Positions 1 through 12,383 of a DNA stretch of 64,000 bases are shown one piece after another; within the stretch, counting starts at the first letter, position 1; each line of letters begins with the position of its first letter. A program made the translations under genes and the position numbers. The notes under the pieces were generated by a model, which saw nothing but the letters and a program-made list of their open reading frames with translations, did not search any database and was not told the origin of the DNA. This DNA comes from Lytechinus variegatus. Taxonomy: Eukaryota; Echinodermata; Echinoidea; Temnopleuroida; Toxopneustidae. Where the stretch lies: the NCBI RefSeq assembly GCF_018143015.1, contig NC_054751.1, forward strand, positions 30,705,783 to 30,769,782. Reading direction: 5' to 3'.

Positions 1-265
1 GAGAGTTCCAATCATTGACTACTCGGTGACTAAAAGCTTGCTTTCTTACATTTGTTCTGCATCTTGGCTTTACAAGTTTGTATCTATGACCTCTTGTAGT
101 ACTGTCAGCTAGTTGAAAAAAGTGGTCTGGGTTAAGCCTGTCGACTTCATGAGTGATCTTATATACTTGAATCATGTCTCCTCTCTTTCTTCTGTACTCC
201 AAGCCAAGGATGGTAATTTCAGGTGTAGAGTTTCATTTTGATATCTTTATGGTTTTTCTTCACAG

Positions 266-3200
266 CTAGTAAAGTCAAGATGGTCAGACGTGGGGTAAAA
301 GAAGTTCAAAAGTTTCTACGTAAGGGAGAGAAAGGGTATGTATTTTTTTTTATTGCCATTTATTCTCGGTCTTCACAGATTTCATTTCAAATCTCTATTG
401 CTGCTGTATAGTGTATGTTGTACAACTAGAAGTTTGCTTTTTATTTATATCAAGACTTCATCAGTCGATGTTTGGTTTTTTAATGACATGAATCTCTTGG
501 TAATTTAGACTAGAGGCTAACTTAAAATACTTTTCGAATTGCCTTAAAGGGGAAGTTCACCCTGAAGAAAACTTTGTTGCAAAAATAGCAGAAAAAATAG
601 TAAAAAATATTGGTGAAGGTTTGAGGAAAATCCGTTAAAGAGTAAGAAAGTTATTAGAGTTCAAAGTTTTGCATTTGTGACGTCATAAACGAGCAGCTGC
701 CCCATGTGTTATGTAATATAAAATGCATGAATTTCAAATTTTGTATGGTTCCTGATGACTTAATTTTATTTTCTATCCATGATCTGGTGTGAAATAATTT
801 GTCTATTGATATACAAAAGGTACAGCGAAAACCATTATCAATTTTCTGAGAAAATGACATTTCATTGATTTTTTACCATTTGCTATGTAGGAATGCTGCT
901 CGCATATGACGTCACAAATCAAATAATTGAAATTCTAATAACTATGTAATTATTTGATGATTTTTTCTCAAACCTTCGGCAATATTTTTTATTATTTTTT
1001 CTGCTATTTTTACAATAAAGTTTTTGTCAGGGTGAACTTCCCCTTTAAGATCTCATGAATCAGTTAAAGAATGTCATAGAATACTGAGACTTGTCCTTGA
1101 TTCTATTCACAGGTGAACAGAATGGCAAATATTTAAGTGCCAATTTTATTTCTTGAGATTGATTGGACCCATTTTCTTTTTGTGACAGTGTGCATGGGAT
1201 GGGGTTGTCAGCTTGCATTGTTTGATAATTCTTATGGGGAACGCATTTCGTCCCAAATGTGGTTGCTGTTTATCCATCTTCCAGACCACAATTAATTACT
1301 CACAACTGATCTCATTTGGGCCCGCAGTTAATACAAGTTTGCTTTCATGTAGGTCCCATCATACTTCTTTGACTGAAATTAAGCTTTTACCTTATAACTC
1401 GACTGATTGTATCGTTATATATACTTCTCAGTTGTGTATAATTTATGCATTTTTGTTGCTGTTTTATGTCAATGGGGAAATATGAAAATAAATAAACTGA
1501 AAAAAACCGAAATGTCTATAGATACCCTACACTTGAACATGTAATGTGTAATATCTGCATTTATTGAAGTACTCTAAAATGAGAAACATGTTGCACAGGT
1601 TATTCTCTCAAAGTCAAAAATCTTTGGACTGCATTGAATTGAGATCAGTTCAACTTTAAAAAGTTAAAATGAATAGACTTGGTCAATTCAAAATCATTTT
1701 TAATTGAATTGAAAGTGGGATTGGAATTGACTTGAAAGCGATCCCACCAATGTGGTGTAGTGCTTATGCTTGTATTTTGAGCCTTTAACTCAAGGCAATT
1801 GTCCAACATATTTGATGATGGAAAGTTTCATGTTATTGTTATTGTTAACTTATTTTGGTTGGTGATATGGAAATATGTTGAGAAGTACATTTGATATTTA
1901 GGATATATTTTCAAACTCAAGACTGGTGTCTTGGCTCAGTTGGCAGTGTCCGTCTCACAACCGGGAGGTCGGGGGTTCAAACCCCGGCCGCGTCAGACCA
2001 AAACACGTTAAAAGATGGGAGTTGCTGCTACCTTGCTTGGCGTTTAAAGATATATTCCAGTTCTGGTAACGATCTCGAAATGACTTTTTACAGAATCTAA
2101 TATAATGACCACCCAAGCGTCTGTTTGTATCAATAAAAAATATGTGCCAAAGAATTCTGAAAGAAATTGTGTAATTGCTGAGGAATAGCAAAATAAGCAT
2201 GGATTCGGTCACTTCCGTTGGGTCTTTATTCCAGCAATAATAATATAGTGTCCCGTGTGTGCCTATCTGTGTTGGTGATCTTCAGTGTGATCGTATTTCA
2301 GCTTAGATTTTATGATTTCACAAAGTTCAGTTTATGCAGCTGTACCAGATCTAGATCCATGATGATATAGTCATAGTTAACCTTGGTTTTACAGACTTTC
2401 TCACAAAATTAGTGTTTTACTGCAACTGCTTTCATTTAGCTTTAACTATTAAAGAGATAGAGCCTCGTCGATCTGGCGCTGCACAGCGGCAGCCAGGCCC
2501 ACGATCAATTGGACAAAGCAAATTTTCAGAGTATTTCATTTCATGTCTATTTCTAACAATAATTGGATTTTTATATCTTGTGTTGAAAATGAATGAATAA
2601 TACACTACCCCTCCCCCCCCCTTCACCCTCTCTCCTACTGCTATCATGTGCCCTCCCTTTCTTGCCACTCCCTCTCTATCTCACTCTCCCATTTTTCCTG
2701 TACTCTGCTTCCCTCCCTTCTTCTCTCAGGTTCGTGGTATTTGCTGGAGACGTAACACCCATTGAAGTTATGTGTCATTTGCCTGCTGTCTGCGAAGACC
2801 TGGACATGCCCTATGCCTATGTACCTTCAAAATCTGTAAGTATAGATCTGTTTATCACAAGAAAACAAGTTTAAAATAGAATGAACATGATAGTGAGTTT
2901 CAATTTTTTATGGTCTCTGGAAGAAGTTTTGACATTGTTCTACCTTTTTGTGATATCATTGTCATGATGGGTCCACATTTTGAGGTCAAAAATTTCACAT
3001 AGTGTGAGATAGTTCATCAATGGAAATACTTCATTCTTTGCGTAAGAAAACTTGCACATATGATTTTGGTTAAGAAACTTCTTCTTACACACTCTTACTT
3101 TCCATCAAATTCATGTGTAGAAATAAAGGAATTTGCAATTGTGAATATCAGTTCTAACTTTACAATTGATTACATATAATTCAATTATGATAATAGCTGA

Positions 3201-3602
3201 CTTCATAATTTATCTTGAAAAAAGCAGACAAGCTAGTGATAAAAAAATAATCAAGAATGCCACTTTTCATACTTAATCAACTTATTTTCAACCATAGAAA
3301 ACACATTTTTTGTGTGTATGGAATGGATAATTCTAGATATTCAGAATTTTTTATGAATTCATAGTGGCATCCCTGGAAAAATTTGATGTGCATTGTAAAA
3401 CTTGATCACAAGTTTCATTTCATGTCCAACTTTCACTTGTTGATTCTCATGGTCATTAAATTGTTTCATTCTTTAGGACTTGGGGGCTTCGAGCGGGGCA
3501 AAGAGGGCGACATGCTGCATCCTGGTGAAGAAGCACGCAGACTACGAAGACAGCTACAAGGAATGCCATAATCTAGTGAAGGCTCTACCCCCTCCAATCT
3601 GA
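266..3602 (+). CDS. NHP2: NHP2, H/ACA ribonucleoprotein subunit 2 (3' part)
   Basis: NHP2 is the L7Ae-family core protein of box H/ACA snoRNPs and telomerase RNP; it binds the kink-turn of the guide RNA in the nucleolus during pseudouridylation. Three coding exons are visible: 266-335 ([17 protein letters not shown]), 2730-2835 ([18 protein letters not shown], then PYAYVPSK) and 3477-3602 ([19 protein letters not shown], ending ALPPPI and TGA). Each has AG/GT borders and the phases join without a break. The order matches human NHP2 ([42 protein letters not shown]). The first exon or exons, with the N-terminus, lie left of the window. The 2.4-kb intron holds a foldback and tRNA-SINE pieces. 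Identity is very secure; exon ends are read by eye. Confidence 0.95.
548..1044. mobile_element. TTAA-flanked foldback element, family F1, full length
   Basis: Palindromic element of about 500 bp in an NHP2 intron. It starts AGGGGAAGTTCACCCTG and ends with the inverse, and TTAA stands immediately outside both ends (544-547 and 1045-1048). Both halves carry a TGACGTCA-type motif. There is no coding capacity. TTAA duplications fit piggyBac- or Kolobok-type transposition. A shortened copy lies at 56103-56310. Confidence 0.85.
1925..2095 (+). mobile_element. tRNA-headed SINE (type B), head part
   Basis: The sequence starts with a Pol III A box (TTGGCTCAGTTGGCAG) and a B box (GGGTTCAAACCCC) around a CTCACAA anticodon-loop relic, most like tRNA-Val(CAC). 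No acceptor stem closes, so it is not a tRNA gene. The same head and the following GTCAGACCAAAA segment recur at 45215-45300. It lies in an NHP2 intron. Confidence 0.75.
2450..2575 (+). mobile_element. SINE type B, tail part
   Basis: The stretch matches the downstream body of the SINE at 45340-45480 (the CTGGCGTTGCACAGTGGC region followed by an AATTTTC-GGAGTATTTC stretch). It may be the separated tail of the copy that begins at 1925, or an independent fragment. Confidence 0.6.
2836..3476. other. NHP2 last intron, no element recognised
   Basis: AT-rich intron between two well-supported NHP2 exons. No repeat, open frame or RNA gene was seen in it. Confidence 0.6.
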
Positions 3603-3834
3603 GAAGAGAAGACATTCTGTTATTATAGAGGACTCGACAGATAAAACAATCAAGAAATCAGACTCATTCCGAGCTGATCTCATTGAGATCAAATTCGTGG
3701 AATCATGATGGGATACCATTGAAGCATAGTCTGATCTTTTGAGAGAAATCAGAAAAGTAGCAAAATGGAAAGGATGTATTTATATTTTCATGGTCATTAA
3801 ACTGGACTCCATCATTCCTGTTCCATTCACGACC

Positions 3835-4252
3835 CCATTGCATAAAAGTTACTATTATGATTACTTTACCATCCAGTTGTAACTACCATGGTAACAACGC
3901 TGATCAAAAGCCAATCAAAATCAAGGATTCAATGCAAGTTTATAATAATTGACAGTTCTTGTATAGCGCACAACACATGAATGACGTCTCTATGCGCTTC
4001 CAAAGGACATTATTACCCGGCTGTAGCTCAAGCAGCCTTCCATCGCTGTGCATTTCAACGAATAAATTCCTGCCAGGTACCCATTCACCTCACCTGGGTT
4101 GAGTGCAGCACAGTGCAGGAAACTACGCCATGGCTGGCATTTGAACCCCCACCCTCTGTTTCAAATTCTGGAGACTAATCCACTGGGCCACAACGCTCCA
4201 CATTACAATTGGTTGGCAAACTTATAATGATGGTAACTTTCGTGCAATGGTG
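3835..4252. mobile_element. Foldback MITE split by a SINE
   Basis: The outer ends are inverted copies: CCATTGCATAAAAGTTAC on the left and GTAACTTTCGTGCAATGG on the right. The middle carries the GGTAACAACGCTGATC and CAATCAAAATCAAGGATTC segments shared with the foldbacks at 7894 and 59981. A minus-strand SINE occupies about 3942-4200, so the MITE is older than the SINE. Confidence 0.65.
3942..4200 (-). mobile_element. tRNA-derived SINE (type A) with GCGCT tail
   Basis: Read on the minus strand: an A box (GTGGCCCAGTGGATTAG), a B box (GGGTTCAAATGCC), a body with CTGCACTCAACCCAGGTGAG, then GGGTAATAAT, AGCGCATAGAGACG and GCGCTATACAAGAACTG with an ATT-rich end. The same body occurs at 16395, 39846 and 63000, and the tail at 43600 and 58505. 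It sits inside the foldback at 3835-4252. Confidence 0.8.
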
Positions 4253-4361
4253 CCCAGGTTGTTAAATGACGTAACAGCTAACTCTGCCTAAGTCAAATCT
4301 ATTGCAACCACAGAAATTTGGATTATAAGAGGTATTGTACACATGTATTGAATAATCTTGG

Positions 4362-4495
4362 TCCCGTAACACAAAGGTTAGCAATTAATTGTACGCTTGA
4401 TTTTCATGATTGATTGATTGTACATTATAGTCAATGGAATCAATCGTAGAAAAATGTACAATCATTGCTTTGCTTGTGTTACTGGGCCCCAGGTC
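4362..4495. mobile_element. Small foldback MITE
   Basis: Inverted ends: GTCCCGTAACACAAAGGTTAG on the left, with the complement of TGTGTTACTGGGCCCC-type sequence on the right, around AATTGTACG/CGTACAAT-like arms. A related copy is at 46799-46935. Confidence 0.65.
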
Positions 4496-4546
4496 TAGAA
4501 ATTGCTTCAACTTGAGCAAATATTCATCTTATGGAAGGTTGACTTA

Positions 4547-6241
<1,695 letters not shown>

Positions 6242-6278
6242 TAAATAGGGAGAGTCACCTGTACTCTGTTTTGCTTAA

Positions 6279-6796
6279 AGTGTGTGTATAGCTTTGGTAA
6301 AGGGTCAATAATGTGATTGATAATCGAATATCATCTAATATGACAGTCTTACTGAAGCGTAGAGACCGTTAGATATTTTTCCAACTTCACTTCTCTGAGA
6401 AAATTTCAAATATTCAAATCTTGGATATATAGCGCCCTCTCTCGGCGATGCTTGTTTTAAATTAAAAAAATGGGCATTCAAGCACTTATCTTATAAATTT
6501 AGTGATTAGATATCCAAAAGTTACAAAGAACATATCTTGAAAGTTTCAGCCCATTCCATGATTTGGAATAGGATTTAATTGAAAGACAAAAACACACAGA
6601 TATTTTAATTTGACCGGGTGACCCGATCAAGTTAAATTTCCATGTAAAATCGCAAAATTTATCCTGTAAAACACATTTTCATTTCATATCCTCCACATCA
6701 TAACTGTTATAGGGCATATCCATTCATATTAGCTAGCAATGAATTGGAATAGTGATAGGTGCATTTTGGTGGATTTACCAAAACTGTACACAAGCT
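6279..6796. mobile_element. TTAA-flanked inverted-repeat element
   Basis: TTAA at 6275-6278 and 6797-6800 bounds ends that are inverted and similar for about 30 bp (AGTGTGTGTATAGCTTTGGT on the left against the inverse of ACCAAAACTGTACACAAGCT). There is no open frame of note inside. Confidence 0.65.
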
Positions 6797-6800
6797 TTAA

Positions 6801-7893
6801 CAGCTGCTGCTTTCATATGCCACAGTCACACAAACGAAACCGATTTCTCATTGACCTTTGGAAATGATGTATATAAGCTTAGGTCGGTCCGGATTTAGTT
6901 TCGCTGGTGTTACTAGGGCACTAGACCAAAGCTTTATGGATGTGAAAAAATATTGGCAATCAATTGCAAGTCCGATTTTTTTGGGAAGTTGACTTATATA
7001 TGGCAAATGCAATTAATTGCCAGTTAGGACTGATACTGCGACCTAAATGTGACTTGTAATTGATTGATAGTTTCTTGCAATGCCGTATCAGTCTTTGGTA
7101 CCCACACCCTGTTGACTACTGGAAGCAGTTCGTCCCTGTACGTAGTCTATGTACATAACAGAATTCATTAATCAACAGGTTCACAATTATGAACCACATT
7201 AATAAGCGTCTTTACGCAGGAAATCCAAGAATCCTACTCGGCGGCGTCTTCAGCATTTCAATTTCTCCCATTCTCGTTCTCCATAGACAAAACAATGGGA
7301 CAAGGAAAGCCCTTGTGAAATTATTTGTATATAATCACTTAACTCTATTTTTCTTGTCTTGAATTTTACTTATAGGGTGTATTACTAGGGTGTATTACAG
7401 TATGTATATGGAAACACCGATTGTACAACATATGCTTCTTATTAATATTTTTGTTCTAATAAAAAATGTGACATATGCACATGTAAGTGAAAGCCTGACT
7501 AGTCTGTGTCTTTTTAAATCTATTGTGAGGAAATAACAGCAGAACCATTAATATTGCTTGTATTTATATATTTTATCTAAATTATGTCAGTAGAGGGGTA
7601 TATAAACTGTTTCCTCATAGTTAAAAAAAATTGAATTTATCCATCAAAAATAATAGTAATACACGTGGATGTGAATCCCTTTGGCATTACGCATTTAGCG
7701 ATATTTTCCACCAAGTGGGTTTCAACCATTACGTTAATAAATAAAGTGTACCCCGTTGGGTGTGCAGTATTATTTTCAGGTGAAATGTACAATATACTTG
7801 GATTTAGTTGAGGCATGATTTTTAGAACCTATAAATGTTGCTTATTTTGGTATACAATATCAAAATGGCAAGAAAAGGTGAGCTAGTCCAGGG
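6801..7893. other. Intergenic, nothing recognised
   Basis: AT-rich unique-looking sequence. Only a weak inverted pair, CAATCAATTGCAAGTC near 6959 and GACTTGTAATTGATTG near 7049, was noticed. Confidence 0.5.
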
Positions 7894-8056
7894 GTCCTGT
7901 TTCAAAAAGGACTTGAACTGATGTAACTTTGCCATTATGGCAACTAGTACTACCATGTTAACAGGGCTCAGCAGCCAATCAAAATCAAGGTTGCCTTGGT
8001 AGTTGCCATAATGGCAAAGTTACATTTGTAACTTTGTGAAAACAGGGCCCCTGGTC
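7894..8056. mobile_element. Foldback MITE
   Basis: Near-palindrome. TGTAACTTTGCCATTATGGC on the left faces its inverse on the right, outer ends contain GGGGTCCTGTTTC and GAAAACAGGGCCCC, and the centre has the CAATCAAAATCAAGG segment shared with 3835-4252 and 59981-60125. Confidence 0.75.
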
Positions 8057-9909
8057 GTCAACCTGCCATATTTTATGGTATTTGTAAAGCCATGCAGAAA
8101 TTACATACAGTGTAATGGAGTGCCCTCTATTACTGAAAACAAGTAAAGGTTAAAAAAAAGCAAATTTCCATGTAAAAATGAAATACAGAGACAAATATTT
8201 TGAGTACCGGTAATCTCCTTTTGTGAAGGAAAGGCAAGCTCTATTCAGCACCATTGTATCAAAGCATACAAACGTGCCAAACATAGCTGTATTTAACGAA
8301 GGCAAATACATCACCCTAAATTCTGTAACATAATGAATCGGAATAACAAGAATGGTGTACAAAAGAAAGGGAAAGAGATGGATTTCAAGTGAGAAAAGGA
8401 AAAAAGTAACAAAGGAGATAGATTCAGGGAAAGAGAGTAATCGGCAGTTGAGGAGGGGACCTGGATACCCCCCCCCCCCAAAAAAAAAAATGGAGAAAGT
8501 GAGGAATAGCTCAAGAGACCAGGAATTCGGGAGTAAATATAGTCAGACCGCAGGTCCCTATGCTAATGAGCAAAAAGGCCAGATTCATCCAAATCTCGTG
8601 GCTGAATCCTTGCAAAATCTCGTAATTCGTGAGATTTTCTTTCTCTAAGAATTTACCTGTTTTAACCTCAAGTTAAATGAAATATTACACCATCAGATAG
8701 AGTAAAAGTTACTCTTTCATATTGGACATTTATTTTGTATACAATATTTTGTTAAAAAAGTACATTTCTGGCCTAAAAATGTGCCTCAAAACTGAATTTT
8801 CTTCCTCTGTTTTCTTTTGCAAATTGTGCAAAACTTTTTATTTTGAGCCTCAATGATATCTATATCACCATAAAGCTGAACTTCTGTACTTTCTCACAAT
8901 GCCACTCTTGATATGCAGCACCTTTTAATCCAGTCAAGATCACACTTTTCCCACCAAGGTACAAGACGAGATTTCTGAAATTTTGTACTTGCATTAATAT
9001 CCAGAGTTCTGATTGGCTGGATAAGGTTCACAGAACAGGCGCGGGGTATTTGAGATTACCACATGGGAAGTGTGACCTTCCCACAAACCCAGGCACTGGG
9101 ACCGTTGGAATTTGCCATTGTGTGGTCTCCTTGACCAATCAGAGAGCTGTATTCTTGTTTTCAAGCTGCTTTATGTACTTGGCAAATGAAAAGTGTGATC
9201 TTAACCCGATTAAACCAATTCTTATTTTGAAACCTATATTATTTCAAAGCATACATATTCAGCTTTATCATTTTTTTTATCATTTGGGCTCAAACAAAAA
9301 TAAAGAGTGAAAATAGCAGCTTTTGTCAGGTGAAAATATTTATTTTGTAGCATGGGTGTCGATCACGGGGGGGAGGGGGGATGGGGGGATATATCCCCCC
9401 AATTTTTCAAGTGGGGGGATGGCCTGTATTATCCCCCCCCCCCAATAATTTAGGGTAGAAAAATTATAATGATGATAAAAAATAAAGTTTGTTCATGATG
9501 ATTATAGTCATGATTATAGTATGCCATCAATCAGTTTGTTTCCCTCGCAATTTATGTATATTATTAAATAAAAACATTCCTTTTTCAGGACTATCAAACA
9601 GATGTATATGATATTTTTTAACACATGACATAAAAGGATAGGGTGTTCCATCCCACCAGTGGTGAATAAATTAATTTTAATAAATCAATTAATTCAAAAG
9701 GTTTGAAAAATAAACGGGAGTAAAAGGGTGGCAAGATAAATCGTCTAAGGAATGACCATAATTATAGCTATTACAGTAATAGCTCTATGGAATGACGGTG
9801 AGCCCAATGGCGCACAAGAAGTCACACAGTTTGTAATTTGTACTAGTCTTAATTGGTCCCAATCTGCATTTTATCATATTGCCAGTCGGGTTAGATTTAA
9901 AAGAGAAGT
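8057..9909. other. Intergenic with homopolymer tracts and a weak foldback
   Basis: Contains a C-run next to an A-run at 8469-8490, a possible 290-bp foldback (about 8930-9220, ends AATCCAGTCAAGATCACAC and GTGTGATCTTAACCCGATT), and a G-rich stretch at 9357-9445 that begins GGGTGTCGATCACGGGGG, resembling the hAT-like end at 9918. No gene seen. Confidence 0.5.
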
Positions 9910-10636
9910 TGTATACACAGAGGCGTCGATCCGGGGGGGGGGGGGGGGGCAACCATATCGTTTTGGCCCTTCCCCCATAATTCCACATGTGCAACTAAAA
10001 ATAAAATAACATTGTAATCCTACACTGAAATCAGCAAGCGAGATTGAGATACCAACTCAATTTTTATTTAAAATCGTGCTCAAAATGTTTGCTTTTCAGA
10101 TTGGAATATAAAAAATTTCAGCTCGTGCATCGCGCTCGCATCATTTCTGTACCAGAAACCCATACTTTTCATGATTAAATAGGTGAATAGAATATCCCGT
10201 TTTCAGTTCTAAACCTCAAAAGAACTCCTGCTTCAATTTGCAATAATCTTTTGTTGGATATCTTGTTCTTTATTAAAAGCGTCCATTTAACTGTCTTTTT
10301 CCAGATCGAAATATCAAAATTTTCAGCTTGCGCTTTGCGCTCGCATCTATTGTTCTTCTTGATACCCATCTTAATTATTGGTACCAAAAATGCTTAGGAT
10401 ATCAAGCTTTCAGGTCAGAATATTAAAAAAAATCAGCTCGCTCTCTAGTGAGATACATGTACATGTATCTATCCTTCTAATGAGTTACTACAAACAAACC
10501 TAAACAGGTAGATTTTTCCTGTTTTCATGTCATACCAAAAAATTTCAGCTTGCGCTTTGCGCTCGCATTGTTGGTGAGGGTAAGATATGTGTCTCTTTCA
10601 CATGAGTCATATATATGATATATATATATATATATG

Positions 10637-11145
10637 TGTGTAAAGTTATACATGTACAACAGCTTTTGGCAACTCTTTTTTATTTAAATATTGTAAAGAA
10701 ATGGATGAAGAGAACAATGGTAGGCGTAGCTTAAATCAAGGTTCCCCAGAGCTATCTACCCTTTGGAAAAATTGGTGATGCCGAAAAAATGTCTCTGCCG
10801 GGAATCGAACCCGGGCCCCCAGCTTTGAACGCCGGTGCCTTGACCTCTAGACCACAGAGACGGTTAGTAGCTAGGGCGAGCCCGATCCGATTGACCGTCA
10901 GATAGACAGATTTTCGACACTATATACCAATCCCTTTGTCGGGTGAAGGTGAGTTTTGAACAATGACAAGCCGCCATGCCTCAGCTGGATCAAAGCTATT
11001 GCTTCGATACAGTACACATATGGGAGAAGAAATACAAATGTGTAAAGTTATACATGTACAACAGCTTTTGGCAACTCTTTTTTATTTAAATATTGTAAAG
11101 AAATGGATGAAGAGAACAATGGTAGGCGTAGCTGAAATCAAGGTT
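10637..11145. repeat. 402-bp unit flanked by a near-identical 107-bp direct repeat
   Basis: Positions 10637-10743 and 11039-11145 are almost identical (one substitution noticed, in GTAGCTTAAATC against GTAGCTGAAATC). The offset is 402 bp, so this is one and a quarter copies of a tandem unit. The unit contains the tRNA-shaped gene at 10791-10861. (TA)n runs lie directly outside both ends. The near-identity indicates a recent duplication. Confidence 0.9.
10791..10861 (-). tRNA. tRNA-like gene, anticodon UCA (UGA-reading), intact cloverleaf
   Basis: On the minus strand the 71 nt fold as a complete cloverleaf. The seven-pair acceptor stem GTCTCTG/CAGAGAC is perfect. The D arm has A14, the GG pair and A21. 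Residue 26 is A. The anticodon stem is CCGGC/GCTGG with loop GTTCAAA, so U33 precedes UCA. The variable loop has four nt, and the T arm is CCGGG-TTCGATT-CCCGG. The A box (TGGTCTAGAGG) and B box (GGTTCGATTCC) match consensus. The discriminator base is A, and six T residues (a Pol III terminator) follow at once. The body is most like tRNA-Glu. It is far too short for selenocysteine tRNA, the normal UCA carrier. It may be a true opal suppressor, an amplified tRNA relic with an altered anticodon, or the head of a short SINE. Confidence 0.75.
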
Positions 11146-11333
11146 ATATATATATATATATATATATGCATGTATATATATATATATATATAAAAATAGG
11201 CTCATGTGTGTGGGGGGGTTAGGGGTGTGTGTGTGAGTTTGTTTGTTTTGTTTGATCGAGCGCCTTTGGAAGGTTGATTCATGATTTTGCCCCCCCCCCA
11301 TCTGAAAAATGGATCGACGCCCCTGTGTATACA

Positions 11334-12383
11334 TCATGCTCAATAAACAGATCACTATGTACATGGTCCAGATAATTTTTGTCATTTTTTTCTTTCGTAT
11401 GAGTTTAGAATAGGCTTACTTGTAACACAAAGTGAATTTTCAAAAAACTATATAAGTACAGTACACTACAACAATGAAGGAACTTCCAAGAACACCATTC
11501 ATATCAACCACTCTCAAATGTCCTAACTTGTGACTTTAGTGGAGGTAGTGTTGAAATATATCCCCATCCAGAAGAACATTTGTGTCAATCATCCCCCAAC
11601 CAAGAATACCGATCGAGACCCATGTTTTGTAGCATATTTTAGACCAAAATTTTAACCTATATTGCAAAATCTTTGAATAAATCCAAACAAATGACCTGAA
11701 AGTATGATTCTTCCTCTTTACAATGGTACAAAATTCATGAAATTCGATGCACATTTAGAGCAGCAATGACTGAATGAAAAGAGGTGTTTTGGTCCGCATC
11801 AAGCTCATTAAATATGCAAAACATCTCAAGTCTTGAATATCACTTGGATGAAAGAAGCCACTTTTTGGGGACCTGCAGTCTGACTGAATAAGCGATTTAA
11901 AAAAGAATAATCTGTGAAGGAAAATGGTTATAAAGCTAATTTTTTAATAATAATAGCAAAATAAATGATAAATACAGAACAATGAAGTCAATGAAATAAA
12001 TTACAATTGTAAAAAAGTTTCAAAATTATAAAAATCCTTTTAAAAATTATCTTCAAAGTTCAGGTGCATCTACATTGTTTCGGAAATGCAAATGAGTCAA
12101 TGATCACAAGAGGAAGTCCTTTTTTCCTTCATATACAAACATTACAAATGTTTTGTGTTTTTTTTTCTAGAAAAGTTGAGCTTGACAAGAACACTTCAGC
12201 ATGGAATATAAAACGTCTGTCATGTCCTATCATGAAACGCTCTCCTGGACCATTCAAAGATTGCACGAAAGGTGTAAATTTATCACCAGAAGACATCTCT
12301 CATTCAGTCTGCTCTGATAAGTGGTTGGCAAACTGCAAGTGTTTACAAGTCCTATTGAGAGTCCACAAATTGTTTGGGCTTGG
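11334..12383. other. Intergenic and probable TRUB1 3' UTR
   Basis: AT-rich sequence downstream of the TRUB1 stop. No element or open frame recognised, and no clear minus-strand AATAAA close to the stop. Confidence 0.5.

Larger units (their letters stand above)
9918..11325. mobile_element. hAT-like non-autonomous element with 8-bp duplication
   Basis: The left end CAGAGGCGTCGATCC and right end GGATCGACGCCCCTG are inverted repeats with hAT-type CAG termini. Both are flanked by the 8-bp duplication TGTATACA (9910-9917 and 11326-11333). There is no transposase. Inside are at least three irregularly spaced copies of a GCGCTTTGCGCTCGCAT-type motif (near 10121, 10330 and 10550), each preceded by a TTTCAG stretch. 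A 402-bp partial tandem repeat carries a tRNA-shaped gene, and two (TA)n runs flank that repeat. Family assignment rests on termini and duplication only. Confidence 0.8.

Noticed and set aside
8150-8648. Short overlapping open frames on both strands
   Set aside because: They cross C- and A-homopolymer runs and show no domain or conserved motif.
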